This document shows positions 23,259-35,683 of a DNA stretch of 64,000 nucleotides, piece by piece. Location: the NCBI GenBank assembly GCA_020698575.1, contig CM036256.1, positions 12,725,908 through 12,789,907 of the forward strand, read 5' to 3'. Every line of letters starts with the position of its first letter. The stretch's first letter is position 1. The stretch comes from Bostrychus sinensis (taxonomy: Eukaryota > Chordata > Actinopteri > Gobiiformes > Eleotridae). The position numbers and the translations under genes are program-made. The notes beneath the pieces were generated by a model. It saw only the letters and a list, made by a program, of their open reading frames with translations, was not told the origin of the DNA and ran no database searches.

Positions 23259-24083
23259 TATTTAGTGTACTTTCTGAGTACATGTTTGGGGGAAAATATT
23301 ACTTTAAATCAAGCACTTTTTTTTCAGTAAATGAGTAAAATTATTTTTTATCCTGTGTTTGAGTATGAGATTGTGAAAATGAAGACTTTTTGTTGGTTAT
23401 TTTTACTTCTATTTGAGAACTTGCTCCACCTCTGCTGGAGTCACACACACAGCCACTTCCTCAATTTATTACAGAGTAGCTACACAGAACTGGGCAAACA
23501 AATCCCAAACACAACAGCTGTACGAGCCTACATCAAAGTATAAAATCATCGTGGCAGAGGTAAACTCATTTTACCTGCGCCGTACACACCACAAACTGCT
23601 TTAACTGTTGCCCTCTGTGGCCTGAGCCAGAAACACCCACAGAGTCCAGACCCACAGTGACCCCACAGCGGCTAAATGAGAGCACACCTGTGTCCAGGCC
23701 TGCAGGTCAGTGAACCCACTTCAGCTAAAATCATCTGGAGAGCTGGGCAAAAATGTCTGTGATTTTTTTACAATGAAATATTAGCTCAAATAAATTAACA
23801 GCAGGAGGAATAAAGTGGCAAAAGACAAAAGGTTATTGTCTAAAATGACCACAGATTCCCTCACTTCCTTCAGTCACAGCCATGCACTGACAGATAACTA
23901 TTTACTCTAATTTTCACTCACAAGGGGCAACTTAGATTTAGTAATCCATGTGTAAATCCATGACATGGTGGTACTTCCAGTGTGCACAGACATCTGCAAC
24001 CTCTGATGCAGCTCTTTAGCCCTGCTCTTGTGGCTCCCAGGGCATCTGTGTGGTTATGTTAAGTCAATAAAGGAATAACAGAC
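23259..24083. other. No gene called
   Basis: A GC-richer patch at 23580-23760 contains a 75-nt segment (23631-23705) bounded by CAG and GTCAGT. One frame is open but of low complexity (Thr, Pro, Ser). I do not call it an exon. Otherwise nothing is seen. Confidence 0.35.
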
Positions 24084-24460
24084 TGTCATGATCCATGTTT
24101 CTGTCTGTCTTGTTTCCCTTGTGTTTTATTTTGATGTCTAGTCAGTCCATGTGTTTTTCTGTTTTACTTCCTGCCTCCTGTATTTCCTGCTTGTTTAATT
24201 GCCTGCTCCGCCCGAATGTGTTACCTAGTTTATTTAGTCCCTGTGTATTTCCCAGTTCCTTGTCACATCACTGTCATGTCTAAATCTGTCTTGCCCCTGT
24301 GTTCCCTTCAGTAAGTTTGATTTTGTGTTTGCTCTGCCTGTTATGTTTGGACTGTTTTATGTTTTCATTTTTGTGTTTTTCCTTGTGGAGTTTTTTTTTT
24401 TTTCATTTAGTTTATTAAAGTTCAGTCCTGCTTTTTTCCCCTTGTGCCTCGTGTGTGACA
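24084..24460 (+). mobile_element. LTR-like sequence (TG...CA ends)
   Basis: It starts TGTCATGATCC and ends GTGTGTGACA, so it has TG...CA termini with short inverted TGTCA/TGACA ends. The interior is T- and C-rich with TATTTAGTCCCTGTG and a TTTATTAAAG motif near the right end. It is homologous to 18304-18664. No clear target duplication is visible (CAGAC before, TAGAT after). Solo LTR is likely but unproven. Confidence 0.5.
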
Positions 24461-25554
24461 TAGATGACTATATATCAACCTGCATCTGCATCATCTTATG
24501 AATGTAAAATTAAAACATTCTTCCTGTTTTCCAATATATGATATAGACTGTTAAACTGTCATAATAACCTGTGCCTGTCCACGCAGTTGCATTTCAATGA
24601 CAAACACCAAGAAATAGTTACATCCTGCAACTCTCTGTGAAATAGCATTTAACACAGTTCTTAGTTAGCATGTAATAATTAACGATCCCCCATATGCTAT
24701 ATTTCAATTATAGGTTAAGAGATTTTTGTGCATTGAAGACTTTAAACTTGAAATTACCTTGACCATGCCACACATAAAGGCCACAGTAGCTGGAAGTGAA
24801 CCTGTAGTTAGCAGATGCTTAAATAAAAAAATCCAACACTGGGACCTTTTATTATCACACTGCATTCTAGAGTTAATTAAATGCCATATTAGATCAGTGG
24901 GTTGAGTTGTCATGGAAAAAAACAGGCTAAATATACTCCGCTTTCGTCATTATGTGTCCTGTAAAGACTACTTTAATTCATATACTGTCAACTTCACACT
25001 GCATTAAGATGATAAACAAATTCTGTAAATGTTCAACTGTGAGTAACATTTTATTTAATCAGTCATTCTTTCACCAAAGCAGCGTTCTTCTATTGGCTCG
25101 GACTCTCCAAATTGAACAAAGAGAGCTGTATTCGCCGTAGGTGGTCGTACTATTAGTAAGACCAATAACACTACGAGGCTGTGTGAGTAATGGTGCCTGC
25201 CCAGGTCCCTCTGATTTTTCTTTCGCTTTTTTGTCCACACAGTGTTGTCTTTTCTCCAGAATAAAAAGTGTCAAAATGAAACTAACTCCCACACGCACAT
25301 ATGCCATCTGAGGTTTTTGACACTTAGTTGTACTTGTAACATTTACTTTGCCGGGCTGGCTTCAGGACACTTTCTAAATGTTTTTTACTACTTGTGTTGT
25401 ATCTTTTTTTTTTTTTTTTTATTCACCCTTGATTGGACACAAAGAGAGTAAACAGAAGGGGAACATACAGAGAGACTGGAATGACACCTGCCCTGAACTG
25501 GGATTTTAAGGTGGATCACTATGTTTGTGTGAAACTATACTCAACCCCATTTTT
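24461..25554. other. No gene recognised
   Basis: AT-rich sequence with a poly(T) run at about 25411-25430. Several overlapping 60-78-codon ORFs near 25055-25450 have no domain. Confidence 0.45.
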
Positions 25555-25740
25555 TTTTTCCTTTTGGGTCCCATCTGTTCCCATCAGCAAATCATCTACC
25601 TCCTACAGTGCAGTGATTTCCATATTGATTTAGCAGGTCTGTATGTTCCTTCCTGACACAATCCCCTTCATTTATCAAGGTTTGGGACCTAAACAAAGAG
25701 TACACTGGCTTGAGACTTCCTGGGACTGGATTCTAAACAC
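25555..25740 (+). repeat. R1 repeat
   Basis: CCCATCAGCAAATCATCTAC, CATTTATCAAGGTTTGGGAC and AGAGTACACTGGCTTGAGAC match R1. Confidence 0.6.
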
Positions 25741-26439
25741 TATCTTCTCCCCACATGTGATATTATATCTAGAAAATTGTGCTAGAAGAAGAGGCCTTGG
25801 CTGTTCAAATCTAGTATATACTGCATGTTTTTAAACTTTAGCTAAACCCAGTGATGTTCTTAGTGAAGTGGGCCTGGAAGCCTTCACAACCATTGTTTAG
25901 CCTTCACCAATGGTGTTAAAGATTAAGGGTCTATAAGCTTCATAAGGTTTCTGCTGAATGAAATAGATAACATTGCTAGTTTGTACACTCAAAAAATTCA
26001 GGAACATACCCCAAAACTACAATAAAATCTGTGCAGAGAGGGAAAAATAACTTGCTGTACAAAGTAACAATACCACATATATATGAGTTCTTATTTCCTT
26101 GCTATATTTCTCCCCTGATTCTGCTGCCTGTTTGAATCCCGAGCCGCGGCGCTGACTCTTTGTGGCGGCTGTGAGTGTCTGTCGGTGCTGCTCTGACACC
26201 TTCCTCCCACATCACTTCACCACAACTCCACCATAGGAGCTGAGCCAGCAGAAAGTCTCTCCCACTAACCTGTTGTCTTGTCACAGACTTGTTGTTACCC
26301 TCTCAAGGCTTTTTCATTTAAGTTTCACACTTAATATTCAAGCTAACTTTCAGCAAAGAGGAGGTTTTTTCCCTTATTTTGCATTTGAATAATCTGAATT
26401 TATACATATTGACAACAGTGCACACCATGTGCCATATAC
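25741..26439. other. No gene recognised; small CpG-containing patch
   Basis: The patch at 26120-26250 has several CpGs (GAGCCGCGGCGCTGACTC). No ORF with a domain and no repeat identity. Confidence 0.35.
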
Positions 26440-26605
26440 ACTACTTCTTTCTTTTTCTCCTCTCGGCTTCTCCCTTCTGGGGTTGACACAGCAAATCATC
26501 TGCCTTCACATAATGATTTGGCATTGGTTTTATGTTAGATGCCCATTCTGACGCTATCCATTTATCCAGGTTTGGGACCGGCACCAAAGGTACACTGGCA
26601 ATGTA
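26440..26605 (+). repeat. R1 repeat
   Basis: CTCGGCTTCTCCCTTCTGGG, CACAGCAAATCATCTGCC, CATTTATCCAGGTTTGGGAC and AAGGTACACTGGC follow the R1 order. Confidence 0.65.
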
Positions 26606-27427
26606 TTATCTATATTTTACAGATGCTCTATCACAGATTAAAGTGAAATGAAAAATTCTGAGCCTGAAGTTTTTTCGCATAGACAGGTAGGGGTCAAAGA
26701 CATTTTTAATGTCTATACAAAAATGAGTCATCTTTTTAGTATGAGATTATTCTATGAGATTGTACCTCCTCCCCAGAGAAAATGGGAACAAAACAGATGT
26801 AATTTCCTCTATTCTGATGTATTTTAGACAGAATACTTTCAGCTGACTCCAGGCTGAAGTAAATTATGGACACAATTTATGGTTTTATTCCTATGCAAGA
26901 TTCAAGACACCACATTTTGAATTATGAGCTGTTTATATAAGGGAGTGGAAGACTATTGGTCTAAACTAGACTACACAAGATTTTATTGTAGAGAGAGAGG
27001 CTACAGAAAAGCCTACACAAAACATGTAAACTCAAGTTTTACATGTTTTCCAGCTGGATCATAAAAACACCCGATCCATTCATAGTGTTGTAGGTAGAGA
27101 AAAGGTAAAGAAAAGGGAGCAAAAGCAGCATTCCTTTGGCTTGTTTACCATTAGCAATCTCAAAATTGGAATGTCATTTATCAACAAGTTTTTCTAAGTA
27201 AGATTTTTTTTTTTTTTTTTGCAGCCAAGCGTCACACACCAAAAATCCAGCACAGTGCCAGAGAACTTTAAGCCCTGCTCTATACATGCAAATGTACAAA
27301 CCTTTTGGTGAACAAGGCCTCAGGTTTTATGTAGTAAATACATATTGTATAAGCACCACATTGCTCATATATGGTTTTTACCTTATGACCAAGGCCCACC
27401 ACATCTCTAATGTCCCCTGCTTTAGGG
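26606..27427. other. No feature recognised
   Basis: AT-rich unique-looking sequence with a poly(T) run at about 27206-27221. Confidence 0.5.
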
Positions 27428-27635
27428 CAGGGATTCTCAACTGTTGGGTCAGGACTCAAATGGTGGTCACTGGCAGGCTAAAGAGAGTTTCCATTTTCAG
27501 TCTATTTAAACCCTACATTATGTTTTTTGTATGTGAAACAGAAGTTATAATACATGCTACACAAATGGTTCTGTCTCACAAACAATGATCTGGGATAAAA
27601 TTGGCCCCCACAGTCAGACCAGCTGAGAACCTCTA
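27428..27635. mobile_element. Short hAT-type MITE with 8-bp target duplication
   Basis: It begins CAGGGATTCTCAACTGTTGG and ends CAGCTGAGAACCTCTA. The flanking octamers CTTTAGGG (27420-27427) and CATTAGGG (27636-27643) match at 7 of 8 positions. It is 208 bp long and non-coding. A 100-codon ORF overlapping it is spurious. Confidence 0.8.
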
Positions 27636-28421
27636 CATTAGGGAACCGTCCTCCATCCTGCCCAAGCATCTGCTCCGTGTCTCTGGGTGGATGTCTCTTC
27701 TCTCCAGCCTGATGTCAGTCCTCCCTCTGAGCCTGTTGCCCACGTTCTTTGGCTTTCTGAAAATGCTAACTCAATGAAGTTCGACTCAGAGCTGGCAATA
27801 AAGTCGCACTTTAAATGAGTTGTGAGTTGTTTGTCCATCTTGACATTTCCATTATTTTTCTGCAGAGGCTTTTTTACCACTCAAATTTTACCAGCCAGTG
27901 TGTACTAATGAGGGAAGCTTGTGTTTACCAATTTCACAACACATTTGCTTGACCAGTCATGTCAGATACAAGGAGGGTGTACTGACAAAAAAAAAAAAAA
28001 AAAAAAAACTAAAAAAAAAACTCCTGTAACCAAAGAGTGTAGACTTGAAATATCACTGGAAGCACATAACATCAACTTGTTTCTTAAAAAATAACTATAT
28101 CCCACACAGACAAGGTGTGCTTCTGTGTAAATTCAGTGCTGTGAGTTAGCATGCATATGCAAAGATACGCAATACCCAAGGTAAAACGAACAATGACAAC
28201 AGCATTGATCAAAGTAATAATGTTGATTAATTGGGCCCTTTAGATGCTGTAATCCTTGTCACTTATTTGTCTCCATCTTTTTCTCCTTGATGCTGGTGAA
28301 ATAAATAATGCACCAAGAATGAATAATAGGTATCTTTAATAGTTTGTCAGAAGAATTCTCTCCTGGGATAATGTTTTTTAATCATGTATTTTGTCAACCC
28401 TGTATTGTTCGCTTATTTGCT
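27636..28421. other. No feature recognised; poly(A) tract
   Basis: A-rich tract at 27986-28020. An 80-codon minus-strand ORF at 27638-27880 has no recognisable domain. Confidence 0.45.
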
Positions 28422-28911
28422 ACACTAATCAGGCATAACATTGTGATTGTAATGTTATGTGTTATGACCACTTGCTTATAATGCAGCCCCATACACAATA
28501 AACTGATGAACTATGTATTATGACACCTTTCTATCAGAAATTTCAGCTAGAGTATCTCGTCTGTTGGACCAGACATCACTCCCCACGTGCATCGTCTGTC
28601 TGAGGTTCACCACTGTCCCTTCATTGGGCACTTTTGATAGATGCTGACCACTGCAGAACAGGGGCATCCAACAAGAGCTGTAGTTTAGGGGATGCTCTGA
28701 CCCAGTCGTCGAGCCATCACAATTTATCCCTTGTCAAACTTGCTCAAAACCAAACTCTTCCTGCTTCTAACACATCAACATTGAGGACAAAAGGTTCACT
28801 TGCTGCCTAATACTGGATATCTAACCTACTAAAAAGGTACCACAATGAAGAGAAAATCTGTGTTATTCACTTCACCTGTCAGTGGTCATAATGTTATGCC
28901 TGATCAGTGTT
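28422..28911. mobile_element. MITE family M2, complete copy
   Basis: The terminal inverted repeats are ACACTAATCAGGCATAACAT on the left, and GGTCATAATGTTATGCC then TGATCAGTGT on the right, over 20 bp with few mismatches. A second, internally interrupted copy lies at 42700-43600. No transposase is present. The superfamily is not decided; no clear target duplication was seen. Confidence 0.75.
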
Positions 28912-29282
28912 TAGAATAAAGTTGTAGTCCCAGTCCAGCCTTGGTTTGCCCATAAACCCAAACTTGAGGAACCGCTCAGAGTTGTCCTTCAGAGGAGTCT
29001 CTCACCTGTCTCCTTGTCACTGCTTTATTAAATGCCACCCTCACTTCTGTGTGTCTCCCCTCGGGTCGTGCCATTGTCTTTTAATATCCTCCATGGAAAG
29101 CACCTTTCACCTCGCCGCATTTACTTGATCCACAAAGATGTCCATGTCTATCATGAAGCTGTACAGACTATGTCCAACAGAGGTCTGCCATAGAAAAATA
29201 GGGAGAAAATATCTAGCTGGACAGAATTATACAATCTAGAGTGCTAAACAAAACTGCATTCATTGTTTTATTCATATTTTTG
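28912..29282. other. No feature recognised
   Basis: Unique-looking sequence; a 60-codon ORF has no domain. Confidence 0.45.
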
Positions 29283-29440
29283 GGCATTTTGAGCCTTTAT
29301 TGACAGAGACAGTAAAGTAGATGGACATAAAAGGAGGTAAGAGAGAGGTGAATGACACTGAGCACATTGGCCAAAATCAGAGTTGAACTATGGTGGCTCA
29401 CAGACAAAGGCTTCCCCAACATGCACTCATCTTTACCGGG
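29283..29440 (-). repeat. SINE-like repeat fragment
   Basis: TTTTGAGCCTTTATTGACAG, AGAGAGAGGTGAATGACACT and an AGAGTTGAACTATGGTGG block resemble a widespread fish repeat whose consensus carries a tRNA-like B box (here degraded) on this strand. This match is from memory. Confidence 0.45.
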
Positions 29441-31269
29441 AATATTCAAAGGCTGGTGCACCGTGTCAAGAGGTGGTGGTACAAAGAGATTGCCCATATT
29501 CATGGTGCATCAGTGTTATGGTAGTAGCCGATGTTTCTAATATTGCTCAATGGTGGTCAGGGATCAGATGAACCAACTCCCCAGTCAGAGGACGTCCATG
29601 TTGTGTCCATTAGTAACAGTAAAACCGCTGCTTCCTTGTCAAACCTAAAATATGCTAAGTCCTGTCAGTACTGGAGCAGAATCAAACACTCTGCCCTGAG
29701 CAGGAAAAGAGAAATTTTACTGTTTCTGAACATACAAACCTCATGAGAATCCAGCTGCTGTGCAAGTGACTCAGATCTAAATCTGTTATTGCAGCTGATG
29801 TTTATGTTAATGGTAAATACTTTTTACACTAGCTGATCTACTATACCAAATAACACAACTTAATAGTTTACAAAAAAAAAAGAAAAGCTTATTAACTGTC
29901 AGTTCAATTTTGGTTTGGTGCAGACTGTTAATTTTTATTTTTTGTGTCAGAAACTACATTTTCCAAGTAGTGTTTTTAACCTGATATTAAATGGCCAAGA
30001 GTATAAATGCTTCAGATCCCCAAGATGATACAGATTATTCACCAACCCACGGCTCAGTTTAGACCAGTCCACCCAGAGGGACATAAAGAGAATAATCAAC
30101 CAGAAGACCAGAGCTTTACAGCCGACATAGTAGCTAGATAAAAAAATACTGTATGTAGTCACACTTGCAAACATCATCTCCTGTTGGAGAAGTTAAAAAA
30201 CACAAATTTAAAAAGGTAAATATTCAACTTTTCATTAAAAGCACATATTATCCTGTGCTTTTAGAAAACTTTTAGATTGCCTTAATGAGTCACACATGCC
30301 CCGCTGACTGGGACAGCAAAGTAGCAAACTAACAGATACCTTTTAATCCCTCTCATGTTGTTCTATTCCCATTTAGAGAGATTTTTAAAAGTCACGTCTA
30401 GTTCTACCAACACTCAAGGCTTTTCAGTGAAGCACATCTTTCACCTCTTCAGTCTGAGTTGACTGTCTTGCACAAGGACACTTTGGCAAATATCCTAAAT
30501 GTAATTAATAAAATAGCACCACCACTTTATGTTTTAGGATGTTTACCCATCGAATGAATGGTAGACAAATGCTACTGCAAACTGAGTTCAGTCAAGTACC
30601 AAAACCCATCACATCAACAAAAGCACTAAGAGGAAGAGCTGTCAAAGTAGATACATTTTGTCCCTGGTTTATGTCACTATACCATCAAATGAAATACACT
30701 ACATAGCTATTTTCTGAGGTAAAACACCACATAAACACTATATTATGCATTTCTCCAATTTCCAGAAGGGTTTGTTCAAATCTGTCACTTACAGAGTTGT
30801 ACAAAATGTGGAGCTGCAGTATTAAGCCCAGGGACTCTCTTGTCAGTGGGGTTGATCACGACCCAGCCCTGCCAACAAATTTCAAGGTGAACGTGTCTCT
30901 GCAGTTACCTCAATGATTTTCATCCTTAATTAAACCTAAAACCAGGAAGGAGACTCAAGCATCCATTTTGCATCCCCTACTACTATACTTTCTTCTTTGC
31001 ATAAGTTGAATCATACAAACAAGAAGCTATATCCAAACACACTACCATCTTTTCTGTCCCAAAGCTTATTTAAAACCGAGTGGCCCATTTTGACATTGCC
31101 TTTTTAAGTGCTCCTTTTATAACCAGCCATTTTATTGACCTATTGACCTCATTAGTTGCAAAATGGTCTCTTGTGTTGTTATTATTAGTATCACTTACTT
31201 CTCCAGTATTTTGTTGCCCCATCCCAAATTTACTAAGACGGCTTTTATTATTATTGGATTATTATTTTT
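29441..31269. other. No gene recognised
   Basis: AT-rich sequence with several 60-76-codon ORFs that lack domains. A 40-nt AG/GT-bounded stretch near 30846-30885 is too short to support an exon. Confidence 0.45.
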
Positions 31270-31425
31270 CATTAAATGTAATCCAACCACAGGGGCTCAC
31301 AGGACAGTGCACTCTTAGTGGTAGTCCCAAGACAGGATAAATGGGGAAAATATTATCAGGAAGGGCATTCGGTGCACAACCTACACCAAATCAATGTATA
31401 TATTGTATATCATTGCACACTAGGA
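31270..31425 (-). repeat. R1 repeat, opposite strand
   Basis: CACAGGGGCTCACAGGACAG, AGTCCCAAGACAGGATAAAT and GGAAGGGCATTCGGTGCACA are the reverse complement of R1 landmarks. Confidence 0.55.
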
Positions 31426-31679
31426 GGCAGTTGATTTCCCCAGAAGGAAAAAAACAAATTTTCATTCTCAGCTTCAACACCTAATATGTTGTTTATGTTT
31501 TATATACAAACCATTGCATTCTGTTTTTATTTACATTTTTACACAGTATTCCAATATGTTTGTTTATGCTTGAACAGGTTCCCTCCAAAGGCAAACCTGT
31601 TACGAGAAGCTTGCTTTACTACAATACCCAGATGGATCTTGGTCAAACATCAGGGGAGCTCATAAAGGTTTCGAAATTA
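31426..31679. other. No feature recognised
   Basis: AT-rich sequence, nothing named. Confidence 0.5.
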
Positions 31680-32340
31680 ACTCCACGGCTCACCCCTGTG
31701 TGTAAAGCTCCCACATCACCTTGGACACAGCCAGGTTGATAGGCAGCAGCACTGTTGGATTTCTCAGCACATCTCTCATGTTGCCCGAGATTTCTCTGCA
31801 GTTACCAAACCGAGTTAGAACAAGAAGCATATTGACTTTTTCAGGAAAATATTTCATGATTGGCACAGCTCTTGGCACACATTTCCCCTCATCTCTGGTT
31901 GGTTACCGAAAGATGTCAGCACATACGCAAGCAACTGTGGAAAAAAGTGTGCAACGGGCCTATAAGCCATGCATTGGAAAACATAGATCGACTCACAACG
32001 CCACACACTTGGGAGCAGGAGTGTGACGGCTGAGGGCTTCTGCGTCACGGCACGCATGATGAAATGAAAAACACTCCAGCCAAGTGGGGAAAAGGTCGGA
32101 AAAGCCAAGCGTGACCTTGTGAAAGTGTGCAACACTGGACACTTTCATTAACCTCAATCGAATGATATTCACTACGTTTATAGGTAGAGAAATCTGAATT
32201 ATTGCCGCAGGCCCATTATAACCTGTAGATCTTAATTCAGTTGAAGGGGCAATTATTCCAATTTCTTATATTCGCACTAACTCACCTGGATAATGCATTT
32301 TCATTGGCGGACATTTCATGCATCCGTACGGCTTACCATT
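31680..32340. other. Non-repetitive patch, possible conserved element
   Basis: This stretch is richer in CpG and more complex than its surroundings and matches no repeat in the window. The minus strand has open frames on both sides of 31870 in different phases, a good 3' splice-site-like CTTTTTTCCACAG at about 31938, and a donor-like CCAG then GTGAGT at about 32287. No protein family is recognised, and no single frame runs through. I read it as a candidate regulatory element or a decayed exon. Confidence 0.3.
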
Positions 32341-32771
32341 ACATTGGGATACATGAGTAATTTCATTTTAAAGTAACAGTACTTTTGTAACACTTTAAAA
32401 TAACTCACACTATAAAGCATTAGTTAAAGTGGAACTCTTTTTGACCTTGAATGAACTGTTTTGGAGTCTGTGTGATGGGTAAATGAGTTGATGTGAGGTA
32501 AACAAAGTGTGGCATGTCCCCGTTCCACCTCTGGGCCGAAAACTACCCTTGCAAGTATGAGCGCCACAGACCCGGTGGAGTCTCAAGTCTCACGAGAAAA
32601 CAGCACATCATGGTTACCACAAACAATAAGCTAACAATGGCTTTATTTCTCATGTTCATGGCAGAGTGGCCAAATGGCAGAAAAAACTTTGTATGGATGC
32701 GTGAAAAGGAAAATTAAAGTAAAGCCGAGCAAGGGATCAAACAAGTGTCAATCAAACTCATGAGTTTTTAT

Positions 32772-32820
<49 letters not shown>

Positions 32821-33503
32821 AATTAAAAAGCGAAGAAAAAAGAAAAGTTACTGAGTTCTGCTAGTTAAGTGTTAGTTAGTTACTTAAACAGTAACACAAC
32901 TGGATTATATGAGTAATAAGCTCACGTAAATAAAAGCAAAATTGTCAAAATCAGTGTTAATTCAGTATCTATAAATTGTTTAATCTTGAAAATATTCTTA
33001 ATTACATATTCATAAACACTTTATTACTGCTTAATAGTGTTACCAATGCTTTTACTTGAGCACATGAGTATTCTTCCCCTTCTAGTTAACTCAGCAACTC
33101 TGAAAATTCATACTGTGAGACCTAATGGAGCTCTGAACATATAGCCTCTATGTAAACATAACCTGCTGTATTGATTTGCCCTCGCTCGCCGACATAGTGC
33201 CAGCCCTTAGAGAGGTTCCTTAGAGCCATACCTCAGTTCCTGTCTGTCTTTGTCTTCATTACTTTCCCCACTGACTTATTGAATGTGATGAGCGTGGCTT
33301 TTATTAAGGTACGACCATGTGTTTGTGGAGGATCTCGTCTCAGTTGACCCGTGCTAACTTGCAGTTATTAAAACAGCGGCTCTCCAGACTTCTTTTGTCT
33401 CTCTCCCTCCATCCCTGTCCCTGCTGTTCCCCGGAGCCCCTCACAACTCAACACCTACTTGATCACTTTCTTGCTTTGACATCTCCCTCCCACTCGCTCT
33501 CAT
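32341..33503. other. No gene recognised
   Basis: Contains the GATA microsatellite and a 67-codon ORF (32514-32717, +) without a recognisable domain. Confidence 0.4.
32772..32819 (+). repeat. (GATA)n microsatellite
   Basis: About 12 perfect GATA/TAGA units. Confidence 0.97.
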
Positions 33504-33712
33504 TCTTCATTATTACTCTTCTCTAAGTCTATCTCCAGCCCCCTTTTTCTCTTCTCGCTGCCCACATGATCCCTGGGGTCCTCTCTAACTCTCTGTAAAC
33601 CTCATTCAGCTTATTCTGTACCCCTTGTCTTGTCAGTTTACCTGTTCCTTTGTTGCCCGGACTTTCCAGAGTCTTGCAACAAGGGATCACTTTCTTGGCA
33701 AAAGTAGTAGCA
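33504..33712 (-). repeat. Local duplication, copy 1
   Basis: About 200 bp that recur diverged at 34291-34482, in the same orientation: CTCATTCTTCATTATTACTC, CCTCATTCAGCTTATTCTGT, TTTACCTGTTCCTTTGTTGC, AACAAGGGATCACTTTCTTG. On the minus strand both copies can be read in one frame around the peptide GNKGTGK and, further on, KLNEVYR. The 198-codon minus ORF spanning 33529-34125 runs through this copy and a trinucleotide array; I do not accept it as a gene. Confidence 0.7.
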
Positions 33713-33832
33713 GTATAAGCACCAGTAACTGGAGCAGTTATCGTAGATTTACAGGCAGTAGCAATAACAGAAGTAGTACTAATAGTTGTAGCAGTAGTAG
33801 TAGTATTAGTAGTGAGTTTCTGTTGCAAGTTT
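33700..33832. repeat. Degenerate (AGT)n array
   Basis: Interrupted AGT, AGC and AAT triplets; similar in style to 37930-38350. Confidence 0.85.
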
Positions 33833-34290
33833 AGTGTGTTGACCCGCCACACCCAAATCTTGGCAGCTACAGTAAAAAGTTTAAGTTCACCAGGTCCTAG
33901 CTCTGTGCAGGGTAGATGTTTTTTAACACCAGTAGAAGGCAGGGAATAAGCTAATGTGGAGTAACATGTCATTGTTGCTGAGTTCAAACCATCGCTTGTT
34001 GCTGCGCTGGGGCTGTCCTCTCCCCGCTGTGACCGCTGTCTGTCAGCAGCAGCAGCAGCTGGCATCTGTCGCTGGATTGTTTTCTTGTTTTTGTTTTTTT
34101 GGTCTCTAATGTCATTAACAGCCATAGTCTATGATACACTGACTTTGCTGTGTGTCCTTTTGTTAACTCAAAGCATTACCGTCGAGGACATTGATTAAAT
34201 TTGCATGAGCTTATGAGCATTTAGCGGAGAGCTACTGCTAAATGACCAGAGAACTTGCGAAACTGCATCTTTAGTCTGAGTAAATTGTCT
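33833..34290. other. Unique segment between duplication copies
   Basis: No repeat identity. Includes a (GCA)n run at about 34047-34060 that encodes the Ala run of the rejected minus-strand ORF. Confidence 0.4.
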
Positions 34291-34482
34291 CATTCTTCAT
34301 TAATACTCTTCTCTCCAACCCTTTTTCTCTTCCCGGTGCCCACACTTGGCCCCCGTGGTCTTCTCTGATGCTCTGTACACCTCATTCAGCTTCTTCTGTA
34401 CCCGTCTCGTGAATTTACCTGTTCCTTTGTTGCCCGAACTTGTCAGTGTTGTAACAAGGGATCGCTTCCTTGGCAAAAGTAG
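34291..34482 (-). repeat. Local duplication, copy 2
   Basis: Diverged partner of 33504-33712, displaced by about 780 bp. At least one internal length difference is 3 bp, which keeps the minus-strand frame around GNKGTGK. Confidence 0.7.
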
Positions 34483-35108
34483 ACACTTGTCATATTACTT
34501 TCAGGACCGAGCGGCTGCCTCAGAAGTGTCTGGGCTTGCTTTAGACTTTGTTGTTGTTGTTGTTTCTCCAGTGGTGTCCCCGACCGACTCCAAAGACTTC
34601 AATATTGACAAACGCGCACCTGAACACACACAAAGAGTAACCGATGCGACAAATAGAGGATAGCGGTCTAATGTATTCATTGTTTTTTGAGATGCATCAT
34701 CAGCATGACTAGATTGGGAATACAAAGATTTTCTATGCTTCAAGTGCAACCCATAGAATTAAACTGGAGGAGCTTAGAGAATCATTTTGAGACGTGACTC
34801 AGCGCTACCTGCCTAGCTTTGTAAAAATGACAGCGGAAACAAGTATAGGAGTTCAACTTTGGAGAAGAAACTTTTAAACCAAATGAAAGAAGAATTCGTT
34901 GTGCCTATCAACAGTTAATATGGCATAGTTTTTGTGGTTACTTATGGCAGTACAAATGACTTTTTGGAGATTTGCTGTACTACATTACTTTTTCTTATAT
35001 TTTAGAAAAAAAGTTTAATCATCTGATAGCTTTTATTATAATAGGAATCATATGTGAAAGACATTAATACACCATATAGGGTTTAATATTAATGATTTTA
35101 AAACGGAT

Positions 35109-35172
<64 letters not shown>

Positions 35173-35344
35173 ATTACTCTTATATAGCACTTTTCTAGAC
35201 ACTCACTTTCTAGTCACTTTACAATTTGTGCATTATTCATTCACTCCTCAGTTACACTAGCTGGTGGTGGAAGAGAGGCTGCCATCGTGCGCCTACGGCC
35301 CCTCCAACCACCACAAACACACAAGCACAATGACACATTCATAC
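34483..35344. other. No gene recognised
   Basis: Contains the (AAT)n array at 35110-35170. ORFs of up to 105 codons near 34346-34749 have no recognisable domains. Confidence 0.4.
35110..35170 (+). repeat. (AAT)n microsatellite
   Basis: About 20 uninterrupted AAT units. Confidence 0.97.
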
Positions 35345-35683
35345 ATAATATGATATATTATGCTTTTCATATTTTTAAACCAATCTTGGTCACCTCTAGA
35401 AAAACATTGCATGTTTTACATTTTAATAAGCACTGTCTGATGCTGCAGAGTGCAGAGAGTTGCAGTCTTTCATAGTTTTTTGGCAGACTGGATGTAGAAG
35501 GCTTGTTGATTGGTCAGTGCGTCCTGGAGTGGGTGGAGCATTACTTAAGCATGCACAAATGAAGCAAAACACAACTCCAGGTATGTTTTTTTGATGAGGG
35601 AACAACATTATGGACGAAAGCTCAGAAAGTAAAGTAGAAAGCACAGAAAGTAAAGTTGATTTTGCATAATATAGCCTTTAATA
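35345..35683 (-). mobile_element. MITE, subfamily B, internally deleted
   Basis: ATATTATGCTTTTCATATTT, CTTGGTCACCTCTAGAAAA, GCAGACTGGATGTAGAAGGC, TTGATGAGGGAACAAC and GCATAATATAGCCTTTAA match subfamily B in reverse order. Confidence 0.75.

Noticed and set aside
23631..23705. Possible 75-nt exon
   Set aside because: The boundaries are acceptable, but the peptide is low-complexity, the pyrimidine tract is weak and the phase does not fit the candidate exon at 15542.
30846..30885. 40-nt AG/GT-bounded stretch as an exon
   Set aside because: Too short to tell from chance and without recognisable peptide.
33529..34125. 198-codon minus-strand ORF
   Set aside because: It runs through a (GCA)n run, a Thr-rich trinucleotide array and one copy of a local duplication. 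There is no domain and no promoter or splice support, so the length is explained by composition.
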